From Prevotella sp. CAG:1185 (GTDB lineage Bacteria > Bacteroidota > Bacteroidia > Bacteroidales > Bacteroidaceae), in the NCBI GenBank assembly GCA_000436695.1, contig HF992624.1, positions 1 to 23,868 of the forward strand: a DNA stretch of 23,868 nucleotides, written 5' to 3'. Numbering within the stretch: position 1 is the stretch's first letter; each line of letters starts with the position of its first letter. The notes under the pieces are model-generated. The model saw nothing but the letters and a program-made list of their open reading frames with translations, did no database searches and was not told where the DNA came from. A program made the position numbers and the translations under genes. Positions 1-6,365 of this stretch are shown here, in pieces.

Positions 1-936
1 GGCGGCCGTCTCATTGCCGAAGGCTATGGCCGTGTGTGCGCTTTGCAGGTAGATCCCGTTGAAAAGAAGCCGCTGCTGCATTTTCATCCCGGCGGCAGCT
101 GTCTGTCACTGGCTGTGGCAGGGTGCAATCTTTCGTGTCTTAACTGTCAGAATTGGAACATCTCGCAGGCGTCGCCGGCCGATGTTCCTTACCGGCAGCT
201 CAGCGCCAATGACGTGGTTAGGCTCGCTGAAGCCAACGGATGCGGCATGGTGGCATACACTTACACCGAACCGCTCACATGGTATGAGTTTACGCGCGAC
301 TGTGCCGTGGCGTGCCGTGAATGCGGACTTAAGAACATACTCGTTACGGCAGGCTATGTCAACCCTCGTCCGTTGGCAGGTCTGTTGCCTTATATCGATG
401 CCGCCAACGTAGACCTGAAGTCGTTTTCCGACGACATCTACCGCTCCGTCAGCGGCGTTCGCCTTGCTCCTGTGCTTAACACGCTTAGGAGCATGCTCGG
501 TGCCGGCGTGTGGCTTGAGATAACCAACCTCATTATACCCGGCGTCAACGACGACATCGGCATGATATCCCGTATGTGCCGCTGGCTTGTCGACAACGGC
601 TTTGCCGACTGTCCTCTACATTTCAGCCGTTTCTTTCCGCAGTACAAGATGCAGGGCAGCATGTCGGTGCTTGCCTCCACGCCCATGGGCGTTAAGGACG
701 GGGCTGCCCGCTTTGAGCCTACGCCCGTGTCTGTTCTCATTGCAGCGCGCAGCGCGGCTTATGCTGCCGGCATGCATTATGTGTATATCGGAAACGTTGC
801 GCTGCCCGGTGTCTCAGATACCTTCTGCCATCATTGCGGCGCTCGCGTCATAAGCCGCAGCGGCTATGATGTAGACGTGCGCGGTTTCAGCGGCGAGTGC
901 CCCGAATGTGGCGCAAAAATAGCAGGCGTTTGGTAG
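1..936 (+). CDS. amrS: AmmeMemoRadiSam system radical SAM enzyme (AmrS-like), 5' truncated
   Basis: The reading frame is open from base 1, so the true start lies outside the window; the GTG at 34 is internal. Eleven residues upstream of that GTG (ending EGYGR) match the usual lead-in to the family's V-D-P-x-E-K-K-P-L motif. The radical SAM CxxxCxxC cluster is C31/C35/C38 counted from codon 34, in AGCNLSCLNCQNW. The C-terminus has two Cys pairs (CHHC near 265-268, CPEC near 289-292) and ends in GVW, as is usual for this family. The protein is predicted to bind a [4Fe-4S] cluster and SAM in the cytoplasm. Family members often lie near Memo and AMMECR1 genes, and the reaction is not established. 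It is a GC-rich housekeeping-type gene and probably marks the chromosomal boundary of the polysaccharide locus. Confidence 0.9.
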   Translation, partial: GGRLIAEGYGRVCALQVDPVEKKPLLHFHPGGSCLSLAVAGCNLSCLNCQNWNISQASPADVPYRQLSANDVVRLAEANGCGMVAYTYTEPLTWYEFTRDCAVACRECGLKNILVTAGYVNPRPLAGLLPYIDAANVDLKSFSDDIYRSVSGVRLAPVLNTLRSMLGAGVWLEITNLIIPGVNDDIGMISRMCRWLVDNGFADCPLHFSRFFPQYKMQGSMSVLASTPMGVKDGAARFEPTPVSVLIAARSAAYAAGMHYVYIGNVALPGVSDTFCHHCGARVISRSGYDVDVRGFSGECPECGAKIAGVW

Positions 937-1076
937 GTCGTTGATACATAAATAATGCGTAACTGCAACTTTAAATAAGAGCGAAAAAACGGCTGTAAAT
1001 GACATTAAAACGTTAAAAGAAACAAAACAATAAACGGTTGTACATGAAATTGTAGGTAAAGAGCAGAAAAGATGTG

Positions 1077-1107
1077 ATATTTATAATGACCAAAAGATTA
1101 TAAATAT
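1077..1107. repeat. 11-bp perfect inverted repeat over the recombinase start codon
   Basis: ATATTTATAAT at 1077-1087 and its exact reverse complement at 1097-1107 are separated by 9 nt. The right arm covers the first two bases of the ATG at 1106. It could be an operator or an mRNA hairpin hiding the start. The arms are A/T only, so chance is a real alternative. Confidence 0.4.
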
Positions 1108-2314
1108 GATATCTGTTAAATTAAAATTCAGGCCTTCTTTACACATTGATAAAGAGGGGTCGCTTGTATTTCAGCTGATTCACGAGCGTGTGGTTCGTCG
1201 AATCACGAGCAAATACAAGATCTACAATGATGAATGGGATGATTTTAACGGTCGTATCATACTTCCTGTAAAGTCATCACCGCGTTATGAACATTTAAAT
1301 CTCATACGGTTTAATGTCGAATGGGAACTCCAGCGGATAAAGGGTATTATAAAAAATTATGCTGCCGCCGGCCGTCAATTGTCGCTGGACGATATGGTAA
1401 GCATACTTTTGCCTGACGACGATACCGGGCAGAGCGTTTTTAATTTTATTCATTACCAGATTGGCTATAAGCGAAAGCTGGGCAAAATCAGGTCGAGCGA
1501 GACCTACAGATCTACTCTTAACAGCTTTATGCGTTTCCGCAATGGGGTAGACCTGCCTTTCAGCATGATCGACTCAGAGCTGCTTGAACTTTACGAAGCC
1601 CAGATGCTGCGCCGTGGCCTGTCGCGCAACACTACGTCGTTCTACATGCGTATATTGCGCACCAACTATAAAATGGCGGTGGAGCGGGGACTCACTCACG
1701 ACTGCCGTCCCTTCAGGCATGTCTATTGCGGAATGGACAAGACCATGAAGCGGAGTATCTCTTTCGGCGACATCAAGAAGATTAAGGAGCTGGACTTGTC
1801 GGGGAAACCGGTCAGGGAATATGCCCGCGACATGTTTATCTTCAGTTTCTGCACCCGCGGAATGTCGTTCGTGGATATGGCTTATCTCAAGAAGAAGGAC
1901 CTGCGCAACGGTTATCTCACTTACCGGCGAAAGAAGACCGGGCAGCTGCTCGTCATTGAATGGACAAGGCAAATGCAGGAAATACTTAACAAGTATAAGC
2001 CCAACAAAACCAAATATTTGTTGCCTATAATAAAACGTGAGGACGGAAGCGAGCGACGGCAATACCAAAACCAGATGATGAAGATAAACAGGCACCTTAA
2101 AGAGGTGGCAGACATGGCTCATCTGTCGGTGCCGCTGTCGCTTTATTACAGTCGACACAGCTGGGCAACGATAGCGCGTGGAAAGGACATTCCGCTCTCG
2201 GTAATCAGCGAAGGACTCGGACATGAGTCGGAAACAACCACCCAGATATATTTGGACTCGATAAAGTCGTATGAGGTTGACGAAGCCAATAGGAAAATAT
2301 TGAAGGGTCTTTGA
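1106..2314 (+). CDS. Tyrosine-type site-specific recombinase (promoter invertase candidate)
   Basis: This is a 402-aa tyrosine recombinase of the Bacteroidetes type: an N-terminal arm-binding-like domain (about 1-90), a SAM-like core-binding domain (about 105-205) and a catalytic domain (about 215-402). Visible catalytic residues are R251 (CTRGM), K276/K277 (YRRKKTG), R350-H351 in box II, H373 (GLGHES) and the nucleophile Y382 (TQIYL). The usual first His of box II is Tyr (Y347), a substitution I believe recurs in Bacteroidetes recombinases. It ends 249 bp before a pair of inverted recombination sites and reads toward upxY. This is the known arrangement in Bacteroides capsule loci, where a tyrosine recombinase next to upxY inverts the adjacent promoter. 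Its substrate is therefore inferred to be the 2563/2736 site pair. An integrase of a mobile element is the alternative, but no other element genes are present. Confidence 0.88.
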   Translation: MISVKLKFRPSLHIDKEGSLVFQLIHERVVRRITSKYKIYNDEWDDFNGRIILPVKSSPRYEHLNLIRFNVEWELQRIKGIIKNYAAAGRQLSLDDMVSILLPDDDTGQSVFNFIHYQIGYKRKLGKIRSSETYRSTLNSFMRFRNGVDLPFSMIDSELLELYEAQMLRRGLSRNTTSFYMRILRTNYKMAVERGLTHDCRPFRHVYCGMDKTMKRSISFGDIKKIKELDLSGKPVREYARDMFIFSFCTRGMSFVDMAYLKKKDLRNGYLTYRRKKTGQLLVIEWTRQMQEILNKYKPNKTKYLLPIIKREDGSERRQYQNQMMKINRHLKEVADMAHLSVPLSLYYSRHSWATIARGKDIPLSVISEGLGHESETTTQIYLDSIKSYEVDEANRKILKGL

Positions 2315-2548
2315 AGTGATATAAAGGATGTTTTTGGGATAAATGATGATGAATATTCATGCCTTAGGTTTGTGAAAATAAGGTGGCAGATTAGACATCA
2401 TGACCAGGAATATAGAGTTAATCCTGTAATCGATAAATATTTATAGGCTTTGTATATATTTCATTTTAAACTTGATATACATACGCTTTAAATATTCTCT
2501 TTTTTCATTCTTCATGTAAGAATGAGATAATCCTTGCAAGATTAAATT
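2315..2548. other. Non-coding spacer between recombinase and invertible element
   Basis: This is AT-rich with no convincing gene. It contains a short hairpin, CATTCTT at 2506-2512 pairing with AAGAATG at 2518-2524. A stray half-site GAGATAATC at 2524-2532 is identical to the right arm of recombination site 2. No T-rich terminator immediately follows the recombinase. Confidence 0.6.
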
Positions 2549-2558
2549 TGTTTCACGA

Positions 2559-2591
2559 AAAAGACCATCTCCTAATATGAGACGGTCTTTT
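2559..2591. terminator. Hairpin of recombination site 1 with flanking A/T tracts, terminator-like on both strands
   Basis: Site 1 extends to 13-bp complementary arms (2559-2571 and 2579-2591, one mismatch at 2567/2583) around the 7-nt spacer. The plus strand ends in TTTT after the stem. The minus strand ends in TTTTT, giving a better intrinsic-terminator shape for leftward transcripts. It would lie just downstream of the minus-strand promoter in the present orientation. Termination is inferred; the primary role is probably recombination. Confidence 0.4.
2563..2587 (+). repeat. Recombination site 1 (left inverted repeat)
   Basis: The 9-bp arms are GACCATCTC (2563-2571) and GAGACGGTC (2579-2587), complementary with one mismatch, around an asymmetric 7-bp spacer CTAATAT (2572-2578). 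Arm/spacer geometry fits a tyrosine recombinase core site. The 16-bp stretch ATCTCCTAATATGAGA is repeated exactly in inverted orientation at site 2. Over the full 25 bp, 21 positions match. Confidence 0.85.
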
Positions 2592-2596
2592 GTTTG

Positions 2597-2630
2597 CAAA
2601 GGTACAAAAAATAAAATTTCATACAACAAA
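2597..2630 (-). promoter_or_regulatory. Bacteroidales promoter inside the invertible segment, facing left (OFF)
   Basis: The minus strand carries TACCTTTG (2604 down to 2597), a perfect match to the Bacteroides -7 consensus TAnnTTTG. Upstream on the same strand is TTTGTTG (2630-2624). The TTG at 2626-2624 gives 19 bp to the -7 box and the TTTG at 2630-2627 gives 22 bp, against a usual -33 TTTG about 19-21 bp away. It is the best promoter match I see in the switch region and points toward the recombinase, not the capsule genes. Confidence 0.7.
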
Positions 2631-2633
2631 TTT

Positions 2634-2667
2634 AACACTTTTATGCTGTTTTTTCCTTAAAAGTGTT
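2634..2667. repeat. 10-bp perfect inverted repeat in the centre of the invertible segment
   Basis: AACACTTTTA (2634-2643) pairs perfectly with TAAAAGTGTT (2658-2667) across 14 nt. It sits near the middle of the flipping segment, so its position barely changes on inversion. It could be a binding site for a host factor or regulator. No T tract follows, so it is not terminator-like. Confidence 0.5.
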
Positions 2668-2735
2668 CGTTTGTTGACATTTTAGCTACAATGATTACGA
2701 TTATAAGTTTTTATATGTAAATGTTTCACGGAAAC

Positions 2736-2760
2736 GACTATCTCATATTAGGAGATAATC
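2736..2760 (-). repeat. Recombination site 2 (right inverted repeat)
   Basis: The 9-bp arms are GACTATCTC (2736-2744) and GAGATAATC (2752-2760), complementary with one mismatch, around spacer ATATTAG (2745-2751). The spacer is the exact reverse complement of the site 1 spacer. It carries the inverted copy of the shared 16-bp core. Confidence 0.85.
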
Positions 2761-2930
2761 ACAAAAAAACTAGGTGATGAAAACTTTACGGATATGAGGT
2801 CATTTTGACAGAAGCGTTTTAAAATGCTTGGAGAGAATGAGAGAAGTTTTGACACGATAATCTATAACTGCTTATTATACTGTACTTTACAGAGGTAGGC
2901 AGGACTAGAAAGTATACCTTGCTATAACCT
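2761..2930 (+). promoter_or_regulatory. upxY 5' leader
   Basis: This is 170 bp between site 2 and the upxY ATG. No TAnnTTTG promoter is seen on the plus strand here, so expression should depend on the inverted promoter. In Bacteroides capsule operons the leader before upxY is where UpxY must act to prevent premature termination. A short imperfect palindrome lies at 2813-2828. No strong Shine-Dalgarno precedes the ATG, as is common in Bacteroidetes. Confidence 0.55.
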
Positions 2931-3521
2931 ATGACCAACTGCCAACATGTTAATTTTGAAGACACAAAAGAACAAATTTATACATTTACAATAGGTGATA
3001 AACCTCAATGGTTCGTGATGCGCGACCTTAAGCGCACCAACACCAAACTTCCGGCATATAAGATGCTGAGTGATATGAATTTTGAGATTTTTATACCTAT
3101 GACATGGAAAGTGAGACTTGTCAACGGAAAGCGTGTTCCGCTGAAAGTGCCTTTCATGCAAGATCTTTTGTTCGTACATGTGTCGCGTAGGATGCTTGAT
3201 CCTGTGGTTGAGCGCGTAAGCACGCTGCAATACAGGTTTATTCGTGATGGCTTAAGAACGCCCATGACAGTAAGAGATGCTGACATGGAGCGCTTTATTC
3301 ATGCCGTTGAGGCTGCTGATGATCCTAAATATTATGCTCCTGCTGATATAAAGCCGAGCATGATAGGCAAGACGGTGCGCATAATCGGCGGACCGCTGAA
3401 CGATTATGTTGGAAAGTTGCAGAAGATACAAGGTTCTAAAGTCAAACGTCTCTTCGTCAGTCTGTCAAACCTGCTGACCGTCTCTGTTGAGGTTAACCCT
3501 GACTATATTCAGGTTTTGTAA
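2931..3521 (+). CDS. upxY: UpxY-family transcription antitermination protein (NusG-like)
   Basis: This 196-aa protein has a NusG N-terminal (NGN) domain at about 25-120, with QWFVM near the start, FEIFIPMTWK at 51-60 and FMQDLLFVHV at 75-84. A C-terminal KOW-like domain runs at about 144-190 (GKTVRIIGGPLNDYVGKL). UpxY proteins are the first genes of Bacteroidales capsule operons. They bind elongating RNA polymerase in the leader of their own locus so that the long operon is transcribed. Here it follows the invertible promoter and precedes the flippase. The usual partner gene upxZ, which inhibits other loci's UpxY proteins, is absent downstream. The ATG at 2931 is chosen because it leaves a complete N-terminal domain and family-like length. 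Confidence 0.9.
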   Translation: MTNCQHVNFEDTKEQIYTFTIGDKPQWFVMRDLKRTNTKLPAYKMLSDMNFEIFIPMTWKVRLVNGKRVPLKVPFMQDLLFVHVSRRMLDPVVERVSTLQYRFIRDGLRTPMTVRDADMERFIHAVEAADDPKYYAPADIKPSMIGKTVRIIGGPLNDYVGKLQKIQGSKVKRLFVSLSNLLTVSVEVNPDYIQVL

Positions 3522-3672
3522 GCAAATTTCATCACCGCGAATCACCCTTCTTCATCTCCGCCTGTAGCTAATTTGGCAACATTGGGAAACAGAGGGGAAA
3601 TTTATACATATAAACCCGACAAAAAGGTGAAACATACCTTTATAAGTAAAACGATTGATTGGAATAATTTAG
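3522..3672 (+). other. upxY-wzx spacer (no upxZ)
   Basis: These 151 bp lie where upxZ normally sits in Bacteroides loci. They are too short for upxZ, and I find no coding signal or strong terminator. A -7-like TACCTTTA at 3635-3642 has no matching -33 element. Confidence 0.5.
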
Positions 3673-5217
3673 ATGACTGCACAACAGGAAAATACAAAAC
3701 GGATAGCCAAGAACACCCTGATGCTCTACGTCCGCATGCTTTTCGGCATGCTCGTCTCGCTTTACACATCACGCGTAGTGTTGCAGGCTTTGGGCGTTGA
3801 AGACTATGGTATATATAATGTTGTTGGCGGCGTGGTTGCGATGTTCTCTTTATTGTCTGGTTCTTTATCTGCAGCTGTAAGCCGTTTTTTAACTTTTGAG
3901 TTGGGCAGGAAAGATTTAGAACGTTTAAAAAAGGTTTTTTCTTCAGCATTGTGTGTACATGCCTTATTGGCTCTTGTCGTCTTGATCCTATCAGAAACCA
4001 TTGGACTATGGTTTTTGAATTATAAGATGAACATACCTGCTGAACGAATGATTGCTGCTAATTGGGTATTTCAGTTTTCTTTATTTTCGTTTTTGTTAGG
4101 GCTATTCAGTGTTCCTTACAATGCATCAATCATTTCACATGAAAGGATGGGCATTTTTGCCTTTGTTGGTATTGGAGACACTATTTTGCAGCTGTGTATA
4201 GTCCTGCTTATTGCTTATGGTGGAATAAATGCGGATAAGTTGATACTTTATTCTGGTCTTTTAGTGCTAAAAGGACTGTTGTTTCAGCTTTTCTATTTTT
4301 ATTATTGTCGTAAGTCTTTTGAGGAATGTCGTTTTAGATTGGTTCTTGATAAACCTTTATTGAAAGACATGACAGGATTTGCGGGTTGGAATTTCATCGG
4401 AGCATCATCGGCTATCTTGCGTGACCAAGGCGGTAATATACTTTTAAATCTCTTTTATGGTCCGGCTTTAAATGCTGCACGCGGAATCGCAAACCAAGTT
4501 AATAGTGCTATAGGTGCATTTGTCGGTAACTTTATGGTGGCATTAAATCCCCAAATAACTAAATCATACGCAGCAGCTGAATATGACTATACGTTTTCAT
4601 TGATATTCAAGGGGGCACGGTTTTCTTTCTATTTATTGTTGTGGTTGGCTCTCCCGGTCTTATTGAACACTCAATATATATTATCCATTTGGTTGAATGT
4701 AGTACCTGAGCACGCTGTATTTTTTGTTCAGCTTGTTCTGATATTTTCTATGTGTGAAGCAATATCCAACCCGTTGGTTACTGTTATGTTGGCTACGGGT
4801 AAGATTCGAAATTATCAGATTATCGTAGGGGGATTACAGATGATGAATTTTCCGTTATCGTATCTGTTCCTTAAGATAGGTTTCTTGCCGGAAGTGGTTG
4901 TCATGATAGCTATTGTCCTTTCATTGGTTTGCTTAGTCGCACGTTTAATCATGTTACGCGGTATGATTCAATTGCCGGTATCTCGCTTCTTACATAATGT
5001 GTGCGGTAAAATATTTTTGGTAACTGTATTTTCGGTTAGTATTCCTCTACTTGTTCGTTGGAAATTACCAGTCAATCTGTATGGACTTATAATATCTTGC
5101 TTTGTTTGCTTGATTTGGACGGCAGCTATTCTTTTTATATTTGGATGTTCTGTTTCTGAACGGAGATTTCTGAAAGATAGGTTGCATGCTTTATCAGTAA
5201 AATGGTTAAATAGATGA
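3673..5217 (+). CDS. wzx: Polysaccharide repeat-unit flippase (Wzx/MATE-like)
   Basis: This 514-aa polytopic inner-membrane protein has about 12-14 hydrophobic segments. Its N-terminus (RIAKNTLMLYVRMLFGMLVSL followed by SRVVLQALGVEDYGIYNVVGG) is typical of Bacteroidetes oligosaccharide flippases of the MATE/MVF superfamily. It should move the undecaprenyl-diphosphate-linked repeat unit from the cytoplasmic to the periplasmic face. It is the first structural gene after upxY, and its stop overlaps the next start (ATGA). The substrate cannot be read from the sequence. Confidence 0.88.
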   Translation: MTAQQENTKRIAKNTLMLYVRMLFGMLVSLYTSRVVLQALGVEDYGIYNVVGGVVAMFSLLSGSLSAAVSRFLTFELGRKDLERLKKVFSSALCVHALLALVVLILSETIGLWFLNYKMNIPAERMIAANWVFQFSLFSFLLGLFSVPYNASIISHERMGIFAFVGIGDTILQLCIVLLIAYGGINADKLILYSGLLVLKGLLFQLFYFYYCRKSFEECRFRLVLDKPLLKDMTGFAGWNFIGASSAILRDQGGNILLNLFYGPALNAARGIANQVNSAIGAFVGNFMVALNPQITKSYAAAEYDYTFSLIFKGARFSFYLLLWLALPVLLNTQYILSIWLNVVPEHAVFFVQLVLIFSMCEAISNPLVTVMLATGKIRNYQIIVGGLQMMNFPLSYLFLKIGFLPEVVVMIAIVLSLVCLVARLIMLRGMIQLPVSRFLHNVCGKIFLVTVFSVSIPLLVRWKLPVNLYGLIISCFVCLIWTAAILFIFGCSVSERRFLKDRLHALSVKWLNR

Positions 5218-6365
5218 TAACAATAAAAGATAAATCAGCTTGCTGCGGATGTAGTGCATGTGTCAGTGTTTGTGCCCATCATGCTATCACAATGAAGCCG
5301 GATGGTATGGGCTTCTTATATCCAGAAGTAGATAAAAGCAAATGTATAGACTGTGGCCTCTGTAATCTGGTGTGCGCATTTAACAATGATTATGACAAAT
5401 CAAGAAACTTAGCAGAACCAGATGTTTATGCTGCACGCCATAAAGATATAAATGAAATTAATAGTAGTAGAAGCGGTGCAGTTTTTATAGCTTTATCTGA
5501 TTGGATATTAGAACAAGGAGGTGTTGTATATGGCGTTGGCTATGAAGACCACTTTCGTGTTGTACATAAAAGAGCTACAAATAAAGAACAACGTGATGAG
5601 TTTAAGGGAAGTAAATACGTACAAAGTGATTTGAAAGATACATTCTGCCAAATAAAAAAGGACTTGAAACAGGGATATAAGGTAATGTTTTCCGGAACTC
5701 CGTGTCAGACGTCAGGCCTATTGTCTTATTTGAAACTATTAAAGCAAGATATCTCTCAATTATATGTCGTAGATCTTGTTTGCCATGGAGCGCCTGCTCC
5801 TTATGTATGGCGTGATTATCTAAAATATATTGAAAAGAAATATCATGCAAAAATAACTGCTGTTAATTTTCGCGATAAATCGCAATTGGGTTGGGCAGCG
5901 CATAAAGAGTCCTTCAAACTTGGAAATAAATATGTATGTGTATCAACTTATACAGACTTGTTTTATAAACATCTTATGTTCCGTCATTCTTGTGGAGTAT
6001 GTCATTTTACTAATTTAAAACGTCCATCAGATTTGACTATTGCAGATTTTTGGGGTTGGGAAAAGGTTGATCAACATATTAATGCCGATAACAAAGGCGT
6101 CTCTTTACTTTTGGTCAATACGACAAAAGGCAGACAATTATTTTCTGAAATAGCTGATCAAATTAATTTTCTTGCGACTAACACACAGCATTGTCTGCAA
6201 CACAATTTGGAGCATCCATCTATTATCAGTCCATTAAGAACAGAATTCGAACAGAATTTTATATCGCGAGGATTTGTTTATTGTGCTAAGAAATATGGAG
6301 ACATTGGTCTCAGACATCGGATATACAGTCTCCTTAGAAAGGTGAAACATAAAATATTAGGATAA
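5214..6365 (+). CDS. Ferredoxin-domain/FrhB-like protein of polysaccharide loci
   Basis: This 383-aa protein has two N-terminal 4Fe-4S motifs: C10-C13-C16-C20 and C44-C47-C50-C54. These are followed by regions resembling the coenzyme F420 hydrogenase/dehydrogenase beta-subunit N- and C-terminal domains (for example MFSGTPCQTSGL and VVDLVCHGAPAP). Such proteins are common in Bacteroidetes polysaccharide loci next to a pyruvyl transferase, as here, where the stop and the next start share one base (TAATG). No F420 pathway is expected in these bacteria, so a flavin- or FeS-dependent reduction of a sugar or lipid intermediate is a guess. Its real role is unknown. Confidence 0.82.
   Translation: MITIKDKSACCGCSACVSVCAHHAITMKPDGMGFLYPEVDKSKCIDCGLCNLVCAFNNDYDKSRNLAEPDVYAARHKDINEINSSRSGAVFIALSDWILEQGGVVYGVGYEDHFRVVHKRATNKEQRDEFKGSKYVQSDLKDTFCQIKKDLKQGYKVMFSGTPCQTSGLLSYLKLLKQDISQLYVVDLVCHGAPAPYVWRDYLKYIEKKYHAKITAVNFRDKSQLGWAAHKESFKLGNKYVCVSTYTDLFYKHLMFRHSCGVCHFTNLKRPSDLTIADFWGWEKVDQHINADNKGVSLLLVNTTKGRQLFSEIADQINFLATNTQHCLQHNLEHPSIISPLRTEFEQNFISRGFVYCAKKYGDIGLRHRIYSLLRKVKHKILG

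Larger units (their letters stand above)
2563..2760. promoter_or_regulatory. Invertible promoter element upstream of upxY
   Basis: Two 25-bp sites in inverted orientation enclose about 173 bp, measured spacer centre to spacer centre. Their spacers, CTAATAT and ATATTAG, are exact reverse complements. Tyrosine recombinases need spacer identity, so this pairing allows inversion and disfavours deletion. Inside are a Bacteroidales promoter on the minus strand (2597-2630) and a central 10-bp hairpin. The element lies between the recombinase and upxY, exactly where phase-variable capsule promoters are known in Bacteroides. In this sequence the promoter faces away from upxY. Inversion would move its -7 box to about 2719-2726, giving a leader of about 200 nt before the upxY ATG. 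The repeats and spacers are seen directly; the switching is inferred. Confidence 0.85.

Noticed and set aside
1574..2224. Minus-strand 216-codon frame inside the recombinase gene
   Set aside because: It is the opposite-strand shadow of a well-supported catalytic domain.
2441..2638. Minus-strand 65-codon open frame across the switch region
   Set aside because: It spans recombination site 1 and the promoter, and has no family likeness.
2670..2703. Plus-strand TTTGTTG with TACGATTA 19 bp on, a possible rightward promoter in the present orientation
   Set aside because: The -7 box lacks the TTTG end and matches much less well than the minus-strand box; kept only as a weak alternative.
2849..2878. 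E. coli-like TTGACA / 18 bp / TATTAT in the upxY leader
   Set aside because: The Bacteroidales primary sigma factor uses TTTG and TAnnTTTG boxes, so this resemblance is probably chance in AT-rich DNA.
3635..3642. TACCTTTA as a promoter for the flippase
   Set aside because: No TTTG or TTG at the required distance upstream.
3573..3800. Short plus-strand open frame after upxY, considered as upxZ
   Set aside because: It overlaps the first 128 bp of the flippase gene in another frame, has no UpxZ-like sequence, and its N-terminal part is low-complexity.
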